Source: Sabulitectum sp964571965
GTDB taxonomy: Bacteria; Fermentibacterota; Fermentibacteria; Fermentibacterales; JCC-6
Reading direction: 5' to 3'
DNA: 64,000 nt
Assembly: GCA_964571965.1 (NCBI GenBank)
Contig: CAZNFQ010000001.1
Location: 1 to 64,000 of the forward strand
Position numbers and translations under genes: made by a program. Every line of letters begins with the position of its first letter. The first letter of the stretch is position 1. Below the pieces are notes generated by a model, which saw only the letters and a list, made by a program, of their open reading frames with translations, ran no database searches and was not told where the DNA came from. Below are positions 10,239-17,680 of this stretch, piece after piece.

Positions 10239-12233
10239 ATGTCCCTTATCAAACTGGTGGAGACCATTCCAGACAAGTGCAGGGTGTGCTACACCTGCGT
10301 AAGGGAATGCCCCGCAAAGGCCATCAGGATAAAAGGCGGACAGGCCGAGGTGATAAACGACAGGTGCATAGGCTGCGGCAACTGCGTGAAGGTCTGCACC
10401 AGGGGTGCCAAGAAGGCAGTGGGCTCCACACTGAAGGTGCTTGAACTCCTGAGAAGCGGAAAAAGGGCTGCGGCAATCGTTGCTCCCAGTTTTCCTGCGG
10501 AGTTCGTGGGTGTTTCCACTGAAAAGGTAGTTGGGACCATAAGGGCCATGGGTTTCGATCTGGTGTGTCAGGTGGCATTCGGAGCCGATGTGGTTGCCCA
10601 CGCCTACAGAAGGCTTCTCAAAGAGAATCCGGGTAAGAAGTACATAGCAGTATCCTGCCCGGCGGTGGTCAATTATGTGGAGAAGTACATCCCGGAGTTA
10701 ATCGAACACCTTGCGCCTATCGTTTCTCCAATGGTGGCACAGGCCAGGATCGTGAAGTTCCTCTACGACAAAGATGTGAAAGTTGTTTTCATAGGACCCT
10801 GCATCGCCAAGAGAGGCGAGGCGGAAGACCACGTTGAGAGCGATGTTTTTGCATCCATCACCTTTGCGGAGCTGAGAAACCTTATCTCCATTCTGGGCAT
10901 AGACCCGGAAAAGGTACAGGACAGCACCTTCAATCCCCCCACACCCGGCCTGGGAGCTCTGTTTCCCATAAACAGGGGGATGCTTCAGGCCGCGGACATG
11001 AAGGAAGATCTGCTATCCAGCGAAATTGTCACAGCCGATGGCAAAGACAATTTCATTGAAGCTCTGAAGGAGTTCCGTTCAGGCGACATGGAGGCAAAGC
11101 TTCTGGAGATACTCTGCTGCGAAGGGTGCATAATGGGGCCCGGAATGACAAGCAAAGCACCCCTCTTCAGAAGAAGGGCAAAGGTCAGCCGCTATGCCAG
11201 AGAAAGCCTGAGCGACGTCAACTTCAACAACTGGAACGTGGTCATGGACAGGTGCCGTGAAATAGACCTCTTCCGGAGCTACAGCCCACAGGACACAAGG
11301 CTGGAAACCCCCGGAGAGATAGAGATCAACGGGATCATGGAGCGCATGGGCAAATTCACGGTGGAAGACGAACTCAACTGCGGAGCCTGTGGCTATGAAA
11401 CATGCCGGGACCATGCCGTGGCTATCTATAAGGGGCTGGCGGAAAGCGAGATGTGTCTTCCATACTCCATTGAGCAGCTGAAGAGCACCGTGGAGGAACT
11501 GGCGGCAACCAACGATCAGCTTGCGGGAGCCAAGGTTGCTCTGAAGCATGCTGAGAAGATGGCGGGTATGGGCCAGCTTGCGGCAGGCATTGCCCACGAG
11601 GTGAACAACCCACTGGGAGTCGTTCTCATGTATGCCCATACTCTTATGGAAGAGAATCCTGAGAATACCGAACTCACAGAAGATCTGAAGACCATCGCCG
11701 TTCATGCGGACAGATGCAAGAAGATAGTTGCAGGGCTTCTGGACTTCGCCAGGCAGAACAAGGTTACAAGAACCCAGGTTGATGTTGCAGAGCTCATGAA
11801 GAGGGTCATAGCCCCTATGAAAAGGCCCGAGGGGATACAGGTGGACTACGTATCCGAAGATATGGACCCCATGGCGGAACTGGATGAGGACCAGATCGCC
11901 CAGGTGATAACCAACCTCACCGCAAACGCTTTTCAGGCAATGCCCAATGGAGGCAGGTTAACCGTAAAAACCACAGGAGATGCTGAAAAAGTCGTTATTA
12001 CCATCACGGACACCGGCACCGGAATATCACGGGAAAACCAGAAAATGATCTTCGAGCCCTTTTTCACCACAAAGGAGAGGGGAGAGGGCACAGGCCTTGG
12101 ACTTGCGGTAACCTATGGTATAGTAAAGATGCACAGAGGACAGATAACGGTGGACTCCAACGATGACCCTGAGAATGGTCCCACTGGAACCGCCTTTACG
12201 GTAGCCCTTCCCCGAAGGGCACCGGAAAACTAG
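10239..12233 (+). CDS. Hydrogenase-like iron-sulfur sensor fused to histidine kinase
   Basis: A 664-aa fusion. Residues 14-53 form a 2[4Fe-4S] ferredoxin. Residues about 75-330 are an [FeFe]-hydrogenase large-domain homologue that keeps the four H-cluster-type Cys (Cys140, Cys188, Cys293, Cys297), but the surrounding motifs diverge: VSCP, GPCIAK, CCEGC. A small FeS domain follows (CGACGYETC, Cys381-389, and Cys406). The C-terminus is a histidine kinase with H453 in AHEVNNPL, an N-box and GTGLGL. Sensory hydrogenases (HydS, group C) are the nearest known concept. Its place directly after hydA, two bases downstream, suggests it senses H2 or redox state for the same system. A catalytic role is unlikely but not excluded. 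Confidence 0.85.
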   Translation: MSLIKLVETIPDKCRVCYTCVRECPAKAIRIKGGQAEVINDRCIGCGNCVKVCTRGAKKAVGSTLKVLELLRSGKRAAAIVAPSFPAEFVGVSTEKVVGTIRAMGFDLVCQVAFGADVVAHAYRRLLKENPGKKYIAVSCPAVVNYVEKYIPELIEHLAPIVSPMVAQARIVKFLYDKDVKVVFIGPCIAKRGEAEDHVESDVFASITFAELRNLISILGIDPEKVQDSTFNPPTPGLGALFPINRGMLQAADMKEDLLSSEIVTADGKDNFIEALKEFRSGDMEAKLLEILCCEGCIMGPGMTSKAPLFRRRAKVSRYARESLSDVNFNNWNVVMDRCREIDLFRSYSPQDTRLETPGEIEINGIMERMGKFTVEDELNCGACGYETCRDHAVAIYKGLAESEMCLPYSIEQLKSTVEELAATNDQLAGAKVALKHAEKMAGMGQLAAGIAHEVNNPLGVVLMYAHTLMEENPENTELTEDLKTIAVHADRCKKIVAGLLDFARQNKVTRTQVDVAELMKRVIAPMKRPEGIQVDYVSEDMDPMAELDEDQIAQVITNLTANAFQAMPNGGRLTVKTTGDAEKVVITITDTGTGISRENQKMIFEPFFTTKERGEGTGLGLAVTYGIVKMHRGQITVDSNDDPENGPTGTAFTVALPRRAPEN

Positions 12234-12243
12234 GAGAAAACCC

Positions 12244-12633
12244 ATGACCGATAAAAAGAAGGTACTGATAGTCGATGACGACCCCGATTTCCTCGAGCAG
12301 ATGGATATGATGTTCAAGTCAAATGGATACCGGACCAGAACTGCCCCGGGAAGAAGTGAAGCAGAGGCTGTTCTTGAAGAATACCAGCCGGAGATCGCAG
12401 TTATAGACCTGATGATGGAGAACGACGACGACGGCTTTATTCTTGCCTACAGGCTGAAGAGAAAGCTGCCGGAATGCGCTGTTCTCATGGTTACCAACGT
12501 AACCGGTGAAACAGGTCTCGAATTCCCCAGAGTGGACGATTCCGCAGGCTGGATAAGCGCTGACGCGGTGTTCTCCAAACCTGTGAGATTCGAACAGCTG
12601 GAGGAACAGCTCATAAAGATGGGAAAGGCCTGA
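12244..12633 (+). CDS. Stand-alone response regulator receiver protein
   Basis: A 129-aa receiver domain with no output domain. The acidic pocket is DDD at 11-13 and the phospho-acceptor is Asp55 in VIDLMM; the conserved Lys is in FSKPV near the end. Preceded by AGGAG at good spacing and ten bases after the hydrogenase-like kinase, of which it is the likely phosphoryl acceptor. As a CheY-like protein it would pass the signal to another protein or act as a phosphate sink. Confidence 0.9.
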   Translation: MTDKKKVLIVDDDPDFLEQMDMMFKSNGYRTRTAPGRSEAEAVLEEYQPEIAVIDLMMENDDDGFILAYRLKRKLPECAVLMVTNVTGETGLEFPRVDDSAGWISADAVFSKPVRFEQLEEQLIKMGKA

Positions 12634-12634
12634 C

Positions 12635-13771
12635 ATGGAAAAACGGCTGACTCTCCTGATAGCAGACGACGAGGAAGGCATGCGCATGGGCGTCAAGCGT
12701 GCCCTGAGGAACTACCACATAGAACTTGAAGACGGTGTCAAGGCTGTCTTCGACGTTAAAGAAGCATCTTCAGGGGAAGAAGCCGTTTCACTCATGGAGA
12801 AAGAGACGCCGGATATTGTTCTCCTGGACAACAAAATGGGCGGCATGTCCGGCATCGAGGTGCTTACCTGGATCAATGAACAGGACCTGGATCTCATGGC
12901 CATAATGATAACCGCCTACGCTTCCATTGAAACGGCAATAACAGCCACCAAACAGGGTGCATACGACTTCCTGCCGAAACCCTTCACTCCCGCAGAGCTG
13001 AAAGTGTCCGTTAGGCAGGCTGCAGAACATCTCCTTGCAATAAGACAGACAAGGGAACTTGAAGAGGAGAAAAGAAGGGTCAGGTTCCAGTTCATAAGCG
13101 TTCTGGCCCACGAGCTTAAAGCACCACTGGGCGCAATAGAGGGTTATCTCTACCTCCTCCGGGACGGCACGGGAATGGACGATCCAAAGGTTTACGAAAG
13201 AGTGGTGGAGCGAAGCCTTGTCAGGCTTACTGGAATGAGGAAGCTCATATACGACCTTCTGGACCTTACAAGGCTGGAATCCGGCCAGAAGAAGAGGGAG
13301 CTTTCAGAGACAAGCGTAAATGAAGCCGCTGCCGCATCCATTGAAACCATGAAACCCGATGCCGATTCCAGGGAAATAGAGATAACACTGGAAGCTGATC
13401 GGGAGATAAAAATGCATGCGGACAGGGGAGAGCTTGAGATAATCTTCAACAACCTTATCTCCAACGCCGTAAAGTACAACAGGGACAGGGGCCGGGTTAC
13501 GGTAAACCTTTCCGAAATGGACGATGTGGTGGTTATCAGGGTAACCGATACGGGAATAGGAATGACTGAAGATGAGGTCAAGAAGCTCTTCGGCGAGTTC
13601 GTGAGAATAAAGAATGACAAGACCAGGAACATTCTCGGCAGCGGTCTTGGGCTCTCCATAATGAGAAAAATTACTGCTCTTTATAACGGTGAAGTCCAGG
13701 TGGAGAGTGTACCCGATAAGGGTACGACTTTCACTGTTACCTTGTCCAAAAGGCCACCGGATGAAGAGTAA
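12635..13771 (+). CDS. Receiver-histidine kinase hybrid
   Basis: A 378-aa protein with an N-terminal receiver (Asp65 in LLDNKMGG, Lys in LPKPF near 115), a short coiled linker, a HisKA domain with His159 in AHELKAPLG, and a complete HATPase domain (N-box NNLISNAVKYN, DTGIGM, GSGLGLS). There is no membrane segment, so it is cytoplasmic. It begins one base after the stand-alone receiver and ends the rex-hydrogenase operon. The receiver-first order suggests its kinase is switched by phosphorylation from another kinase, plausibly the hydrogenase-like one upstream. Confidence 0.9.
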   Translation: MEKRLTLLIADDEEGMRMGVKRALRNYHIELEDGVKAVFDVKEASSGEEAVSLMEKETPDIVLLDNKMGGMSGIEVLTWINEQDLDLMAIMITAYASIETAITATKQGAYDFLPKPFTPAELKVSVRQAAEHLLAIRQTRELEEEKRRVRFQFISVLAHELKAPLGAIEGYLYLLRDGTGMDDPKVYERVVERSLVRLTGMRKLIYDLLDLTRLESGQKKRELSETSVNEAAAASIETMKPDADSREIEITLEADREIKMHADRGELEIIFNNLISNAVKYNRDRGRVTVNLSEMDDVVVIRVTDTGIGMTEDEVKKLFGEFVRIKNDKTRNILGSGLGLSIMRKITALYNGEVQVESVPDKGTTFTVTLSKRPPDEE

Positions 13772-13777
13772 TGCTTC

Positions 13778-13949
13778 ATGGTGAACGATAGGCTTAAAGA
13801 AAAAATCCGTTATTTTGCCTGAAACCTTTGTTATCTCCGGAATATTCGCCCTGCTGGCGACTTATTCATATGCCTTAAATGACGGCAAGATCATTTCCGC
13901 CCGGGATAACGCAATAGCCGTGGCCGGGAAGGGAATTTTCTCCAACTGA
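13778..13949 (+). pseudogene. Possible small frameshifted ORF in the 208-bp gap after the hydrogenase operon
   Basis: ATG 13778 opens a 14-codon frame that stops at TGA 13820, but removing one A from the six-A run at 13800-13805 would join it to an open frame running to TGA 13947-13949. The joined product would be about 56 residues, with a hydrophobic stretch (TFVISGIFALLATYSYAL). It may be a decayed small gene, a sequencing error in a homopolymer, or chance. No ribosome site is convincing. Nothing else is recognisable in 13772-13979. Confidence 0.22.
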
Positions 13950-13979
13950 GGCATCGAACCCGGGGCGTTATGGTTAATA

Positions 13980-14813
13980 TCAGGTAAGGGACCGCAGGGC
14001 GCCGATGTTTATTGCCTGTGTTTTCCCCGGTTCCGTGCCCTCGGCAATTTCGAACTCGAAGATCAGGTCACGGTCAGGAAGCTTGAAGTAGTCCACATTG
14101 CTGGGCAGGTTCGAGTCGTGGAAGAATATGTTGTTGTAGGGAGACTGGGGGTCCCGGTTGTCTATTCTCCAAAGCTCTCCTTTAAGGTGTTTCATGAAGC
14201 GGAAGAAACCGAATCCCTTGTCATGACTGACGCATACACCCCTCACGAAGGAACCCTGTTCGCCCCAGCCGGAGTAGTCGTCCAGCCCCTTGAAGGGCAG
14301 AAGATTCGGTACCAGGTAGCCTGATATGTAGAGGTCGGCCTCGTCCCTGAGTTCCCTGGACACGTTATCGAATGCCAGTACTTCAACCCTGCAGCCTTTG
14401 TTCTGTATTGTGCTCACCACCCTGGTGAAGTCGCCGTCACCGGTGGCCAGAAGAACTTTATCCAGTTTGTCCGACTGGAGAAGAACATCCACGGCAAGAT
14501 CAAGGTCAACGTTGGCTTTTCCGAATCTGGCGCCGGTTTCGTCAGTGTACCACTTCATTATTTTTCTGATGACCTTGAAGCCCATATCCCGCAGGGCACT
14601 GTGAAAACGTCTCTGGCCGTCACGGTAATCGGTATCGGTTTTTGCCCGTTGTTCATCGTAACTTACATATGCGTTAAGCCTTACCGGCCTTGCTCCGTTG
14701 CGGCATGCGAACTCCCTGAGAACTTCGTATCGCATTCCGTAGCCGCCGTTCATTGTCAGATTGGAAACATCAACGTAAACACCGACCCTTGTCCCAAGAT
14801 ACCGTTCAGGCAT
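13980..14813 (-). CDS. NYN-domain (PIN-like) protein with C-terminal cold-shock domain
   Basis: A 277-aa protein. Residues 8-165 are an NYN domain, the PIN-like nuclease fold: VDVSN with Asp15, VDLDLAVD with Asp103/105, and GDGDFTRVV with Asp126/128 supply the acidic metal site. Residues 188-270 look like a cold-shock domain with a long insertion: GVCVSHDKGFGFF, then NIFFHDS, then FEFEIAEG and QAINI. This predicts an RNA-binding, possibly RNA-cleaving enzyme. ATG 14813 is chosen with GGGGGT upstream; a longer in-frame start would run into the divergent amidase gene and lacks domain support. Confidence 0.82.
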   Translation of the reverse strand: MPERYLGTRVGVYVDVSNLTMNGGYGMRYEVLREFACRNGARPVRLNAYVSYDEQRAKTDTDYRDGQRRFHSALRDMGFKVIRKIMKWYTDETGARFGKANVDLDLAVDVLLQSDKLDKVLLATGDGDFTRVVSTIQNKGCRVEVLAFDNVSRELRDEADLYISGYLVPNLLPFKGLDDYSGWGEQGSFVRGVCVSHDKGFGFFRFMKHLKGELWRIDNRDPQSPYNNIFFHDSNLPSNVDYFKLPDRDLIFEFEIAEGTEPGKTQAINIGALRSLT

Positions 14814-14869
14814 GATATTACCCCCACAATCACTCTGTCGTTCAAAACAATAAGTACGAGACGGAATAT

Positions 14870-15406
14870 ATGAACTATGTGCAATGGCTGAAGGATCAGG
14901 GTATTTCCTTCGATGCTTCATTACTCACCGAAAGCATGGCATTGAAGCTTGCGGTGCCGGTGAAGAATCCGGGAACACCCATGATCCCCGTTTGCCGGAT
15001 TGTGGTGCACCATTCCGCAACCGCCTCCGGGAATGCCGCCTGTTTCAGGGTGCTGCACAGGGGTGTAAACTACTGGAATGACATAGGTTACCATTTTGTT
15101 ATAGGTAACGGTTCCCTTTCTGAAGACGGCACTGTGGAGCTGGGAAGAGCTGTGCCCTTCAAGGGGGCTCATGCCAGAGGGGCAAATGAAGATTCCCTGG
15201 GTATATGCCTTGTAGGCAACTTTAACTCGGTTAAACCTTCCCGGGCACAGATGGATTCACTGGGCAGGCTGCTTCGTTCGCTGATGAAGGAGTACTCGCT
15301 TTCCACTTCTGAGATTACTCTGCACAGGCTTGTACAGGGGTCTTCAACCGAGTGCCCCGGCCGTTTCATTACACTTCCCTTAATACGGGAAATTATTGAA
15401 AGTTAA
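14870..15406 (+). CDS. N-acetylmuramoyl-L-alanine amidase (PGRP/amidase_2 fold)
   Basis: A 178-aa zinc amidase-like protein that would cleave the lactyl-peptide bond of peptidoglycan. Zinc-site residues are visible: His47/48 in VVHHSAT, His152 in TLHRLV, and Cys162 in TECPG, with the family motif GYHFVIG and SLGICLVGNF between. There is no signal peptide, so it may be cytoplasmic (AmpD-like muropeptide recycling) or need another export route. Ribosome site is weak. It is divergent from the NYN gene and upstream of secG, from which a separate promoter divides it. Confidence 0.88.
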   Translation: MNYVQWLKDQGISFDASLLTESMALKLAVPVKNPGTPMIPVCRIVVHHSATASGNAACFRVLHRGVNYWNDIGYHFVIGNGSLSEDGTVELGRAVPFKGAHARGANEDSLGICLVGNFNSVKPSRAQMDSLGRLLRSLMKEYSLSTSEITLHRLVQGSSTECPGRFITLPLIREIIES

Positions 15407-15423
15407 TCACTTGCCTCTAGCAC

Positions 15424-15452
15424 TTGTCAGTGGTATCCGCCTTTTGTATATA
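15424..15452 (+). promoter_or_regulatory. Sigma70-type promoter of secG-tRNA-Leu
   Basis: TTGTCA (15424-15429), 17 bases, TATATA (15447-15452). The spacing is ideal and the position, 27 bases before secG, fits a promoter serving secG and possibly the tRNA behind it. Confidence 0.6.
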
Positions 15453-15478
15453 TCGGCTTCGAATTGAAGGAGATTTGA

Positions 15479-15703
15479 ATGATAACAGTACTTACATTCC
15501 TGCATGTGATAATTTGCGTTCTTTTGATTGCCGTTGTGCTTCTTCAGAAGTCAAAGGGCGATGGTCTTTCCGGTGCCTTCGGCGGCGGAGGTGCACTCAC
15601 TGCTTCCTTCGGAAACAGAGGTGCGGCCAGCCTGCTTAGCAAAGCAACCAGCATTCTTGCCGTACTGTTCATGATAACCTCTTTTCTCCTGGCGATCTTT
15701 TAG
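15479..15703 (+). CDS. secG: Preprotein translocase subunit SecG
   Basis: A 74-aa protein with two membrane helices (about 4-23 and 55-73) joined by a Gly-rich loop (LQKSKGDGLSGAFGGGG), the standard SecG pattern. It assists SecYE in protein export. ATG 15479 follows GAAGGAG at good spacing. It lies directly before a tRNA gene, an arrangement common for secG-tRNA-Leu in bacteria, so the two are probably on one transcript ending at the hairpin at 15806. Confidence 0.95.
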   Translation: MITVLTFLHVIICVLLIAVVLLQKSKGDGLSGAFGGGGALTASFGNRGAASLLSKATSILAVLFMITSFLLAIF

Positions 15704-15710
15704 ATACGGT

Positions 15711-15797
15711 GCCGGGGTGGTGGAATTGGCAGACACGCTAGGTTAAGGACCTAGTGGGCAATAGCCTGTGCGGGTTCAAGTCCCGCCCCCGGTACCA
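15711..15797 (+). tRNA. tRNA-Leu, anticodon AAG, CCA encoded
   Basis: A complete class II tRNA. The acceptor arms GCCGGGG and CCCCGGT pair with the G1-U72 pair typical of bacterial Leu tRNAs. The anticodon stem CTAGG/CCTAG encloses loop TTAAGGA, giving anticodon AAG. A long variable arm and T-arm GCGGG-TTCAAGT-CCCGC follow, then A-CCA. The body is that of the usual GAG isoacceptor, but base 34 is A instead of G. Confidence 0.95.
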
Positions 15798-15805
15798 CTT
15801 TTTAT

Positions 15806-15840
15806 AAGCCCGAACCCAAAGGTTCGGGCTTTCTCTGTTT
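15806..15840 (+). terminator. Rho-independent terminator after tRNA-Leu
   Basis: A perfect 11-bp stem (AAGCCCGAACC / GGTTCGGGCTT) with loop CAAA at 15817-15820, followed by the T-rich run TTCTCTGTTT. It closes the secG-tRNA unit before the next gene. Confidence 0.9.
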
Positions 15841-15907
15841 ACGCCGTCAACCGGATAAATTAGATTGTATGCGGGTGAAGTTATTGAAGTCAGCAGGGAG
15901 GTTGTAT

Positions 15908-17680
15908 ATGCCAAGAATGGTGCTGCCCCTCCTTCTTCTTGGTACTGCCGCATACTGCTATCTCACGGAACAGACCTCCTGGGTCGGGGGACCCGGAGTT
16001 CAGGGTCCTTTGCCGGATTTAGGAGACTGTTTCTTCACACAGAATGGTTCAGACTGGACATCCGACACGGGAAGTCTGACCATTGCCGAGTTCTCAGTTC
16101 ATACCATTGGGTCCATAGCCATGGCGCAGCAGGCCGTAGCTGCCGATATGGATTCCGACGGGGACATGGATGTGGCTGCGGGAAATACCGGGAGCGTGGT
16201 TCTTTGGCTCAACGACGACGGTTGCGGAAGTTCCTGGACTCCGGTCGCCGTGGGCACCAGTTGTCCCGATGGTACCGTTTCCGCCGATGATGTGGACGGC
16301 GATGGCGATGCTGACCTGATCACAGGTGACAAATGGTTCGAGAACCTCGACGGAACCGGACTAAGCTGGTCGGATCATTCCACTTTCTCCACAGGTACGG
16401 TCTACAGTATGCGGACAGCGGATATGGATGGCGACGGTGACATCGACATACTGGTTGCCAACGGCTACACGAACCACATTAACATGTTCATGAACCTGAA
16501 CGGTCTGGGGACCAGCTGGGAGAACAGGCAGGTAAGTGTTCCTGCCAACATGGGTTCCACAATATTTCCAGCGGACATCGACTGCGACGGAGACTCCGAC
16601 TTCCTGATCTATACCTTTGACGACCCCCTCTTCATTGAATTCTGCTGGATGGAGAATGTGGGCGGCAGCGGGATCATCTGGGAGAGCCACTTACTCAGCC
16701 AGTACGGGTATGTCTGGGACATTGATGCAGGCGACCTGGACGGTGACGGAGACCAGGATATTCTAACAGCGGGTAACAATGGTGTAAGGGCCTATCTGAA
16801 CTCCGACGGCGCAGGCGGGTCATGGCAGGTGGTTTCCCTTACCGGAAGCCTTTCCAGGGAGGTGGAAGCAGGGGATGTTGACAGCGACGGCGATCTGGAT
16901 GTGGTATCCTCACAATACCACTCAACCACGAGCTTCCTATGGTTCGAGAATGTGAACGGTTCCGGAGCGATCTGGGAAAGCCATACGGTGAACGGCAGCT
17001 TCAGCAGTTCTGACGCCCTGTGCTGTCAGGACATCAACGGTGACGGCACCGCTGACCCTGTCATCTGCTCGTCCAGCAGTGCCAGATGGGTTTTTATTGA
17101 ACAGGACTCTGCTTTCGTGATCTCCAGCATACTGGACTCAGGATTCATGCCTGCCTGGGGCAGTATTTCATGGAACGGGGAGACTCCACAAGGAACCTCT
17201 CTGGGTATCAGGGTCAGATCCTCGGCGGACTGGACCGGGATGGGCGACTGGTCCGGAACCCTCTTTGAACCTGCTTGCCTGGACTCCCTCCTGGAAGACT
17301 CGACAAGGTATTTCCAGTACGCAGCTGTACTGGAAACCACAGAAGCCGGTACCTTTCCCGTGCTGCAGGATGTCACCGTTACCTGGGACCTTACCGGTAT
17401 CGGGATAAGTAATGATGAAGGAACACGGCGGCCGAGCCTTTCCTTCCGGTCAAACCCGTGCTCCGGCGCACCCCTGGCAAGTGTGTATCCAGGCGAACAG
17501 ACTGAAGCCGAACTAATAGTGTTCGATGTTTCAGGAAGGATCGTTCAGAGGGTCGAAATGGAAAACATGATGTCCGGGGAAAACCAGGTGCTTCTGAACG
17601 ACCTTTTGCCGGGAGTTTACATCGTGAAGCTGGTATATGGATCGAATGGCATGAATCAGAGGATTGCGGTGGTCAGATAG
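15908..17680 (+). CDS. Surface protein with FG-GAP/VCBS-type calcium repeats and sorting domain
   Basis: A 590-aa secreted protein. After a signal peptide (MPRMVLPLLLLG...), at least seven Asp-rich repeats of the form D-x-D-x-DGD-x-D occur, for example DMDSDGDMDV, DVDGDGDADL and DLDGDGDQDI, the calcium-binding signature of FG-GAP/VCBS propellers. The last ~85 residues are the sorting domain (FDVSGRIVQ, LLPGVYIVKL). ATG 15908 has GGGAGG seven bases upstream and places the signal peptide at the very N-terminus; ATG 15869 is possible but weaker. The protein is probably adhesive or structural at the cell surface. Its end overlaps the convergent gene by 25 bases. Confidence 0.85.
   Translation: MPRMVLPLLLLGTAAYCYLTEQTSWVGGPGVQGPLPDLGDCFFTQNGSDWTSDTGSLTIAEFSVHTIGSIAMAQQAVAADMDSDGDMDVAAGNTGSVVLWLNDDGCGSSWTPVAVGTSCPDGTVSADDVDGDGDADLITGDKWFENLDGTGLSWSDHSTFSTGTVYSMRTADMDGDGDIDILVANGYTNHINMFMNLNGLGTSWENRQVSVPANMGSTIFPADIDCDGDSDFLIYTFDDPLFIEFCWMENVGGSGIIWESHLLSQYGYVWDIDAGDLDGDGDQDILTAGNNGVRAYLNSDGAGGSWQVVSLTGSLSREVEAGDVDSDGDLDVVSSQYHSTTSFLWFENVNGSGAIWESHTVNGSFSSSDALCCQDINGDGTADPVICSSSSARWVFIEQDSAFVISSILDSGFMPAWGSISWNGETPQGTSLGIRVRSSADWTGMGDWSGTLFEPACLDSLLEDSTRYFQYAAVLETTEAGTFPVLQDVTVTWDLTGIGISNDEGTRRPSLSFRSNPCSGAPLASVYPGEQTEAELIVFDVSGRIVQRVEMENMMSGENQVLLNDLLPGVYIVKLVYGSNGMNQRIAVVR

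Noticed and set aside
13950..13975. tRNA-like T-arm on the minus strand (GGGTTCGATGCC)
   Set aside because: The T-stem does not pair and no acceptor or anticodon arms are found around it.
15908..17680. DNA tandem repeats in the surface-protein gene
   Set aside because: The repetition is at protein level (calcium-binding DxDxDGDxD units); the DNA copies are too diverged to be a recent repeat array.
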